A stretch of 10,340 nucleotides of DNA from Gemmatimonadota bacterium. GTDB taxonomy: Bacteria > Gemmatimonadota > Gemmatimonadetes > Longimicrobiales > RSA9. The notes under the pieces are model-generated. The model was not told the DNA's origin. It made no database searches and worked only from the letters and a program-made list of their open reading frames with translations. Made by a program: the position numbers and the translations under genes. Positions 1 through 4,824 of this stretch are shown here, in pieces. Position 1 is the stretch's first letter. Every line of letters begins with the position of its first letter. Where the stretch lies: NCBI GenBank assembly GCA_016207445.1, contig JACQPS010000052.1, forward strand, positions 1 through 10,340. Reading direction: 5' to 3'.

Positions 1-95
1 AGCAGCACCCGCTTCCCCGCTCGCGCCAGCTCGCGTGCCAGCGTGGCGCCTCCGGGGCCGGAGCCGATGACGACGACGTCGGCGCGAACATGCAT
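1..95 (-). CDS. FAD-dependent oxidoreductase, GMC-like (N-terminal fragment)
   Basis: Only the first 31 codons are inside the window; the gene continues off the left edge. The translation starts MHVRADVVVIGSGPGGATLA and continues into ARELARAGKRVL. This is a beta-alpha-beta dinucleotide-binding fold with GSGPGG as the glycine-rich loop that holds the FAD ADP moiety. The short leader and the ATLARELARAG helix resemble GMC oxidoreductases (choline or glucose dehydrogenase type), but many FAD enzymes begin this way, so the subfamily is inferred. The ATG at 95 is chosen because the fold begins right after it and a G-rich stretch lies about 10 bases upstream. It is transcribed divergently from the sulfur operon at 274, with 178 bp between the two starts. 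Whether the two units share function cannot be judged from this fragment. Confidence 0.75.
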   Translation of the reverse strand, partial: MHVRADVVVIGSGPGGATLARELARAGKRVL

Positions 96-173
96 GCCGT
101 AATAGACCCCGCCGGTCCCGCCAGCGCAATCCCGCGCCGCGCAGGGAGATGCGGGGCGCGCCCGCGCTTCGAT

Positions 174-198
174 GGGCAGACACGTCGGCCGTGTGCCC
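174..198. promoter_or_regulatory. Small dyad abutting the -35 box of the sulfur operon
   Basis: GGGCA (174-178) plus CACG (181-184) pairs with CGTGTGCCC (190-198), giving a 9-bp stem with a two-base bulge and a five-base loop. Its right arm ends directly against the TTGACA box at 199. It lies between divergent genes, so it is unlikely to be a terminator. A binding site for a regulator of either unit is possible, but chance pairing in GC-rich DNA is also plausible. Confidence 0.25.
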
Positions 199-228
199 TT
201 GACAGTCGCGGTGTGTCGTGGTTACTCT
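199..228 (+). promoter_or_regulatory. Sigma70-type promoter of the ArsR-rhodanese/DsrE/SQR operon
   Basis: A perfect TTGACA (-35) lies at 199-204. With an 18-base spacer, TACTCT at 223-228 serves as a weak -10; its first, second, fourth and sixth positions are T, A, T, T, so three of six match TATAAT. The local switch to AT-rich sequence in a GC-rich genome supports a promoter. Predicted transcription would start near 235, inside the adjoining AT-rich dyad, which fits repression by the operon's own ArsR-type protein. Confidence 0.55.
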
Positions 229-230
229 AT

Positions 231-252
231 TATTCGATAGATTGATAGAATA
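231..252. promoter_or_regulatory. Candidate ArsR-family operator (AT-rich dyad)
   Basis: The 22 bases form an imperfect palindrome with outer arms TATTC (231-235) and GAATA (248-252); 16 of 22 positions are symmetric. A direct repeat GATAGAT/GATAGAA (236-242, 244-250) sits inside it. ArsR/SmtB proteins usually bind 12-2-12-type AT-rich dyads, and ATTC...GAAT half-sites are known for persulfide-responsive members, although the gap here (12) is longer than I recall for those. It overlaps the predicted transcription start and ends 21 bases before the first gene, so it is a natural autoregulatory site. Confidence 0.45.
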
Positions 253-273
253 AGCTGGGACGGAGGCGTTTCT

Positions 274-951
274 ATGCAGCTCGCAGCCGCGAAGCGCGCG
301 CTGGTGCAGCAGTTCGCCCGCATCGGCAAAGCGGTGGCGAGCCCGGCGCGTCTGGAGCTCCTGGATCTGCTGGCGCAGGGGGAGAAGACGGTGGCAACGC
401 TGTCGCGCCAGGCGAACCTGACGGTGAAAAACGCGAGCGCGCACCTGCGCGAGCTGCGCTCGGCGTCGCTGGTGGCGACGCGGCGGTCGGGGCCGTACGT
501 CTACTATCGTCTGGCCGACCCCGAGGTTCACACGTTCTTGCGGTCGCTACAGGAGCTCGCCCACAAGCGCCTGGCCGAGGCGCGTCAACTGATCCGGGAC
601 TATTTCGAGGCGCCCCAGGTGCTGGAGCCTGTGCGGCTGGAGGAGTTGCTCGCGCGCCTGCGGGGCGGCGAGGTGACGGTGCTGGACGTCCGGCCGGAGG
701 AAGAGTACGGCGCGGGCCACATCCCCGGCGCGCTCTCGATTCCGCTGGGGCAGCTCGAGCGCAGGCTGGGCGAGCTGCCGCCGGACAGAGACGTCGTGGC
801 GTATTGCCGTGGTCCTTACTGCGTGCTGGCGCTGGAGGCCGTGGAGATCCTGCGCGCCGGTGGTCTGCATGCGCGTCGCCTGGCGGAAGGACTTCCCGAC
901 TGGCGTCGCCGCGGCTACACGGTGGCGGCGGGCGCGCGCGCGCAAGGCTGA
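274..951 (+). CDS. ArsR-family winged-helix regulator fused to a rhodanese domain
   Basis: This 225-residue cytoplasmic protein has two parts. Residues about 10-95 form an ArsR/SmtB winged helix: SPARLELLDLLAQGEKTV, then a recognition helix around NLTVKNASAHLRELRSASLV and a wing at RRSGPYVYYRL. Residues about 117-217 form a rhodanese domain with VTVLDVRPEEEYGAGHIPGA and an active loop CRGPYC (Cys178, Cys183). Cys178 is the expected persulfide-carrying nucleophile. The winged helix contains no cysteine, so the metal and dithiol sites of classical ArsR, SmtB or BigR/SqrR are missing; the only two cysteines are in the rhodanese loop. GGAGG at 262-266, seven bases before the ATG, fixes the start. 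It is the first gene of an operon with DsrE and SQR-like genes (12 and 11 bp gaps). I infer it represses this operon and responds to sulfane sulfur through its rhodanese loop. Confidence 0.9.
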   Translation: MQLAAAKRALVQQFARIGKAVASPARLELLDLLAQGEKTVATLSRQANLTVKNASAHLRELRSASLVATRRSGPYVYYRLADPEVHTFLRSLQELAHKRLAEARQLIRDYFEAPQVLEPVRLEELLARLRGGEVTVLDVRPEEEYGAGHIPGALSIPLGQLERRLGELPPDRDVVAYCRGPYCVLALEAVEILRAGGLHARRLAEGLPDWRRRGYTVAAGARAQG

Positions 952-963
952 AAGGAGGCGTCG

Positions 964-1314
964 ATGCGGACGCTGCTCGTGGTAAACGATCCGCCCTACG
1001 GGAGCGAGCGGTGCTACAATGCGCTGCGTCTGGCGATCTCGCTCAAGAAACGAGAGGCGGATGAAGTCCGGGTCTTTCTCATGGGGGACGCAGCCTCGTG
1101 CGCGAAGGCCGGCCAGAAGCTCGCTGAGGGCTACTACCATCTGGAGCGGATGCTCAAGATCCTGAGCGTGAAGGGTGGCGAGATCGGCGTCTGCGGCAGC
1201 TGCATGGATGCGCGCGGGCTGCGCGACGAGGATCTGGGCGTGGGGCCGCGGCGCAGCTCCCTCGACGAGCTGACCGATTGGACGCGCTGGGCGGACAAGG
1301 TCATGGTCTTTTAA
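964..1314 (+). CDS. DsrE-family sulfur-relay protein
   Basis: This is a 116-residue cytoplasmic protein of normal length for single-domain DsrE/DsrF/TusD-like proteins. It starts with a beta strand MRTLLVVNDPPYGSERCYNA, followed by the helix ALRLAISLKK and the strand VRVFLMGDAASCA. The motif IGVCGSCMDARG (Cys77 and Cys80, a CxxC) ends the loop where family members carry the sulfur-accepting cysteine; Cys17 and Cys46 are also present. The family binds or passes persulfide sulfur or forms structural complexes with sulfurtransferases. AAAGGAGG at 951-958 overlaps the stop of the upstream gene and sits five bases before the ATG, so translation of the two is probably coupled. Its place between a rhodanese fusion and an SQR-like enzyme supports a role as sulfane-sulfur carrier. 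The actual partner is inferred, not shown. Confidence 0.88.
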   Translation: MRTLLVVNDPPYGSERCYNALRLAISLKKREADEVRVFLMGDAASCAKAGQKLAEGYYHLERMLKILSVKGGEIGVCGSCMDARGLRDEDLGVGPRRSSLDELTDWTRWADKVMVF

Positions 1315-1325
1315 CGGAGGCCGCC

Positions 1326-2480
1326 ATGAAGCGGCAGCGGACGGCTCTGATCGTGGGTGGTGGCGTCGGCGGCATCGTCGCGGCGAAGCGGCTGCGCCGC
1401 CTGCTCCCGCGCGAGCACCGCGTTGTGCTCGTGGAGCGCGAGGAGCAGCACGTGTTCCAGCCTTCCCTGCTCTGGCTCGCGGTCGGCCGGCGCAAGCCCG
1501 AGCAGATCCAGCGGCCGCTCGCGCGACTCGGGCGCTACGGGTTCGAGGTCGTGCGAGGCGAGATCACGGCACTCGATCCGGAGCGGCGTCAGGTCCGCAT
1601 CGGGGCCGACACGTTGGAAGGCGACGCGGTGGTGATCTCACTGGGGGCCGAGCTGGCGCCGGAACGGGTTAGCGGGCTCGGCGTCGCGGGCCACAACCTC
1701 TACACGCTCCCGGGCACTCTCGCCCTTCGCGACGCATTGCGGAACTTCCGGTCCGGGCGGGTGGTCGTGCTGACTGCGGCGCCGGCCTACAAGTGCCCGG
1801 CGGCGCCGTACGAGGCCGCCATGCTGGTGGCGGACTCGCTCACGCGTCAGGCGGCCGGCGGTGGCTGGAGCGTCGATCTGTTCGCGGCGGAAGCCGCGCC
1901 GATGGCGACGGCGGGTCCGGAGGTGGCGGCGGCGGTACGGGCGCTGGTCGAAGCGCGCGGCATCCACTACCACCCGGAGCATCAGGTCGTGCAGGTCGAG
2001 CCCGAGAGTCGCACGCTTCGCTTCTCCAACGGCGTCTCGGCCGAGTACGAGCTCCTGATCTACGTGCCGCCGCACGCGGCGCCGGAGGTCGTGCGGGCAG
2101 CCGGGCTCACGGGCGAAAGCGGCTGGGTATCCGTGGACGCGCGCACGCTCGCCACGCCAGTTCCGGGCGTCTACGCCATCGGCGACGTCACGAGCATCCC
2201 GCTCCCGTCCGGACGCCCGCTCCCCAAGGCCGGCGTCTTCGCCCGCCGCCAGGCCGAGGTCGTGGCCGAGAACATCGCCGCCGACTGGGCCGGGCGGCCG
2301 CCCGAGCGGACCTTCGACGGCAAAGGGGCGTGCTTCATCGAGGCGGGCGCAGGGCGCGCGGGCTACGGCTCCGGCGATTTCTACGCGACGCCCGCGCCCG
2401 TGATGCGGCTGTACGCGCCCTCTCGCTGGTGGTACTTCGGGAAGGTGCTCGTCGAGAAGCGTTGGCTCCGGCAGTTCTGA
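1326..2480 (+). CDS. FAD-dependent sulfide:quinone oxidoreductase / flavocytochrome c-like enzyme
   Basis: The 384-residue protein is a two-dinucleotide-domain flavoprotein of the SQR/FCSD group. FAD-binding motifs are TALIVGGGVGGIVAAKRL (residues 6-23) and GVYAIGDVTSIPLP (281-294). Its only two cysteines are Cys157 in AYKCPAAPYEAAML and Cys336 in DGKGACFIEAG. These match the redox pair that oxidises sulfide in SQR and FCSD; the third cysteine of bacterial type I SQR is absent. The C-terminus (SRWWYFGKVLVEKRWLRQF, residues 366-384) is aromatic and basic and could anchor the enzyme to the membrane face near the quinone pool. No signal peptide is visible. The start at 1326 is preferred over the upstream in-frame ATG at 1278, which overlaps the DsrE gene, because GGAGG lies at 1316-1320. 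Quinone as acceptor and polysulfide as product are inferred from the family. Confidence 0.85.
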   Translation: MKRQRTALIVGGGVGGIVAAKRLRRLLPREHRVVLVEREEQHVFQPSLLWLAVGRRKPEQIQRPLARLGRYGFEVVRGEITALDPERRQVRIGADTLEGDAVVISLGAELAPERVSGLGVAGHNLYTLPGTLALRDALRNFRSGRVVVLTAAPAYKCPAAPYEAAMLVADSLTRQAAGGGWSVDLFAAEAAPMATAGPEVAAAVRALVEARGIHYHPEHQVVQVEPESRTLRFSNGVSAEYELLIYVPPHAAPEVVRAAGLTGESGWVSVDARTLATPVPGVYAIGDVTSIPLPSGRPLPKAGVFARRQAEVVAENIAADWAGRPPERTFDGKGACFIEAGAGRAGYGSGDFYATPAPVMRLYAPSRWWYFGKVLVEKRWLRQF

Positions 2481-2485
2481 GCCGA

Positions 2486-2503
2486 GCGCCCGGCGGCGGG
2501 CGC
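2486..2503. terminator. GC-rich hairpin between convergent genes
   Basis: GCGCCCG (2486-2492) and CGGGCGC (2497-2503) form a perfect 7-bp stem with a GCGG tetraloop, beginning six bases after the SQR stop codon and 30 bases from the stop of the convergent peptidase gene. No T-run follows on either strand, so it is not a canonical intrinsic terminator; it could still act as a 3' end structure for both transcripts. Confidence 0.4.
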
Positions 2504-2532
2504 GCGCCCAATGCGCGACTCCTTGGCGGCGC

Positions 2533-4680
2533 CTACTCGGAGATGCCGAGCTGCGTCAGGATGAAGGCGTAGCGGAACGCCTGCTCGCGCAGCCAGTCGT
2601 AGCGGCCGGAAGCGCCGCCGTGCCCCGCGCCCATGTTGGTCTTGAGCAGCAGCAGATGGCCATCCGTCTTGGTCGCGCGCAGCTTTGCGACCCACTTCGC
2701 CGGCTCCCAGTAGGCGACGCGCGGGTCGTTCAGGCTGGTCGTGACCAGGAGCGCCGGGTACGCCTTGCGCTCCACGTTGTCGTAAGGCGAGTAGGAGCGA
2801 ATGTACGCGTAGTGGTCCTGGCGGTGCGGGTCGCCCCACTGCTCCCACTCCTGCGCGGTCAGCGGGATGGACGCGTCCAGCATCGTGTTGATGACGTCGA
2901 CGAAGGGCACGTCCGCGACCGCGACCTGGAACAGCTCGGGGCGCAGGTTGAGCACCGCGCCCATGAGCAGCCCGCCCGCGCTGCCGCCGCGGATCGCGAG
3001 CCGGTCGCTCGCGGTGTAGCCGCCCTGCACCAGATGCTCGGCGCAGGCGATGAAGTCGGTGAAGGTGTTCTTCTTGTTCAGCATCTTGCCCTGCTCGTAC
3101 CACCAGCGCCCCAGCTCCTGTCCCCCGCGCGTGTGGCAGATGCCGACGATCAGCCCGCGATCCAGGAAGCTCAGGTAGTGTGTGCTGAAGCTGGGATCAC
3201 TGCTGGCGCCGTACGAGCCGTAGCCGGTCAGGTAGACGGGCCGTGAGCCATCCCGCGTGAGCGGCTTCCGGTACACGATCGTGAGCGGCACGCGCACGCC
3301 GTCCCGCGCCTCGGCCCACACGCGCTCGGTCGCATACTGCGACCGGTCGTAGCCGCTCGGGATCTCTTGCTGCTTGCGCAGCTCCAGCTTGCGCGCCGCC
3401 ATGTCGTAGTCGTAGACGCTCTGCGGCGTGATCAGCGAGGTGTACTGGAAGCGCAGCGTGCTCGTCTGGTACTCCGGGTTGCTCCCGCGAAGGATCGTGT
3501 AGACGGACTCGGGGAAATCGACGTAGTGCTCCGCGCTGTCCCGGAGATGGCGCACGCGGATGCGGCGCAGCGCTCGCTCCCGCTCGAACAGTACCAGCCA
3601 GTCGCGGAACTCCTCGACGCCCTCCAGCAGCACCGAGTCCCGATGCGGGATCAGCTCCTTCCAGCGCTTGCGCGCCGGGTCCGCGACGGGCGCCTCCATG
3701 AGCTTGAAGTTCGAGGCGCCGTCGGCGTTGGTGTGGATGAGGAACCGGCCGTTCTGGTGCATCACGTTGTAGAGCAGCTCGGGCGTGCGCGGCTGCACGA
3801 CGCGCCAGCGGCCCGTGGGCCGGCTCGCGTCCAGGAAGTGCGTCTCGGAGGATGTGAAGCTGCTCGACTCGATGAACAGGAACCGGTCATCCTTCGAGCG
3901 CCAGACGCCGAGCTCGAACAGCACGTTCGGCTCGTGGAAGACGAGCACGTCCTTCGAGGCGGCCGTCCCCAGCGCGTGGCGCATGATCTTGTCATCGCGC
4001 TGGGCGGAGTCCACGGCCGTGTACAAGAGGTGCCGGTTGTCCGTGGCCCAGGCCACCGCGAAGTGGACGCTGTCCACGCGGTCAGGCAGCACCTTCCCGC
4101 TGCTCAGGTCCCTGACCATGAGCGTGTAGTACTCGGCGCCGGTGGTGTCGACGGTGAAGGCGAGGAGCCGGTGGTCGGGGCTCACCTTGATCGTGCCCGT
4201 GTCGTAGTAGCGGTACCCTTCGGCCTGCTGGTTCTCGTCCAGCAGAATCTGCTCGGGGGCGTCCATCGAGCCTTTGCGCCGCGCGTAGATGCGGTATTGC
4301 TTCCCTTCCTCCGTTTTCCAGTAGTAGAAGTAGTCGCCCTGGCGCACCGGGACCGTGAGGTCCGTCTGCTTGATGCGCCCGAGCATCTCCTGGTAGAGCT
4401 TCTCCTGGAACGACTCGGTCCCCTTCATCATCGTTTGCGTGTAGCGGTTCTCCGCCTCCAGGTAGGCGCGGACGTCGGGGTTCTCGCGCTCCCGCATCCA
4501 GAAATAGTCGTCCACGCGCACCTCGCCGTGCAGCGTGTCGACGCGCGTGCGCACCGGTGCGACCGGCGGCTGAACGCCGCTCGGCGACTGCTTGGTGTCC
4601 GCGGGCTGCTGCGCCGGCGCGTTGCGCGGGGCGAGCGCGAGCGCGAGGGCGAGATAGAGCGGCAGGCGGCTCCGGCGCAT
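2533..4680 (-). CDS. ptrB: Exported oligopeptidase B-like S9A peptidase
   Basis: This 715-residue serine peptidase cleaves peptides and is of oligopeptidase B type. Residues 1-23 are a signal peptide (MRRSRLPLYLALALALAP...APA, probable cut before QQP), followed by a Pro-rich linker. The N-terminal cap starts at VDDYFWMRERENPDVRAYL (56-74), then a beta-propeller to about residue 435, then the alpha/beta-hydrolase domain. Catalytic residues are Ser567 in RGGSAGGLLMG, Asp652 in SLNDPRVAYWEP and His687 in GAGHGG. The stretch PLTAQEWEQWGDP (Glu611, Glu613) matches the acidic pair that gives oligopeptidase B its preference for Arg/Lys at P1, which favours this subfamily over prolyl oligopeptidase. 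The start at 4680 has AGGAG eight bases upstream; the open frame runs on to 5838 but only as antisense of the next gene. Classical enzymes (about 690 residues) are cytoplasmic; this one appears periplasmic or secreted. Confidence 0.92.
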   Translation of the reverse strand: MRRSRLPLYLALALALAPRNAPAQQPADTKQSPSGVQPPVAPVRTRVDTLHGEVRVDDYFWMRERENPDVRAYLEAENRYTQTMMKGTESFQEKLYQEMLGRIKQTDLTVPVRQGDYFYYWKTEEGKQYRIYARRKGSMDAPEQILLDENQQAEGYRYYDTGTIKVSPDHRLLAFTVDTTGAEYYTLMVRDLSSGKVLPDRVDSVHFAVAWATDNRHLLYTAVDSAQRDDKIMRHALGTAASKDVLVFHEPNVLFELGVWRSKDDRFLFIESSSFTSSETHFLDASRPTGRWRVVQPRTPELLYNVMHQNGRFLIHTNADGASNFKLMEAPVADPARKRWKELIPHRDSVLLEGVEEFRDWLVLFERERALRRIRVRHLRDSAEHYVDFPESVYTILRGSNPEYQTSTLRFQYTSLITPQSVYDYDMAARKLELRKQQEIPSGYDRSQYATERVWAEARDGVRVPLTIVYRKPLTRDGSRPVYLTGYGSYGASSDPSFSTHYLSFLDRGLIVGICHTRGGQELGRWWYEQGKMLNKKNTFTDFIACAEHLVQGGYTASDRLAIRGGSAGGLLMGAVLNLRPELFQVAVADVPFVDVINTMLDASIPLTAQEWEQWGDPHRQDHYAYIRSYSPYDNVERKAYPALLVTTSLNDPRVAYWEPAKWVAKLRATKTDGHLLLLKTNMGAGHGGASGRYDWLREQAFRYAFILTQLGISE

Positions 4681-4697
4681 CGGGAATCTCCTTCGTT

Positions 4698-4781
4698 GGC
4701 GACGTGCTCCCCGCAACTTGCCGGGTGCGGACGGCTCCGGCAAGTCGGCGCCGCCGGTGGCTTGCGTGCGGCCACGTCGCC
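4698..4781. promoter_or_regulatory. Nested inverted repeats in the divergent peptidase/GGT leader
   Basis: The outer arms GGCGACGTG (4698-4706) and CACGTCGCC (4773-4781) are perfect 9-mers. Within them lie the inner arms ACTTGCCGG (4716-4724) and CCGGCAAGT (4737-4745), also perfect 9-mers with a 12-base loop. A third, shorter pair, GTGGC (4757-4761) and GCCAC (4771-4775), overlaps the outer right arm, so alternative folds compete. The region lies 18-101 bases upstream of the minus-strand peptidase start and 44-127 upstream of the plus-strand GGT start. It could hold operators for both genes or a structured peptidase leader. Confidence 0.4.
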
Positions 4782-4790
4782 CCCTAGGGT
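4762..4790 (+). promoter_or_regulatory. Weak candidate promoter for the GGT-family gene
   Basis: TTGCGT (4762-4767) and TAGGGT (4785-4790) are 17 bases apart, matching three and three consensus positions of a sigma70 promoter. Transcription would start near 4797, about 28 bases before the ATG. CCCTAGGG (4782-4789) is an 8-base palindrome with the rare CTAG step, so the same site could serve as a -10 or operator on the other strand. Low confidence because both boxes are weak. Confidence 0.25.
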
Positions 4791-4824
4791 CAGACCACAC
4801 TTTGCGACGGAGTGAGGAAGGGGC

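Noticed and set aside
1278..1325. Upstream in-frame start for the SQR-like gene
   Set aside because: It would overlap the DsrE gene and add 16 residues before the FAD fold; GGAGG supports 1326.
3367..4815. 482-codon plus-strand open frame opposite the peptidase
   Set aside because: It is the complement of a well-supported S9 gene; composition (Val/Arg/Leu/Glu-rich, no domain) is typical of GC-rich antisense frames.
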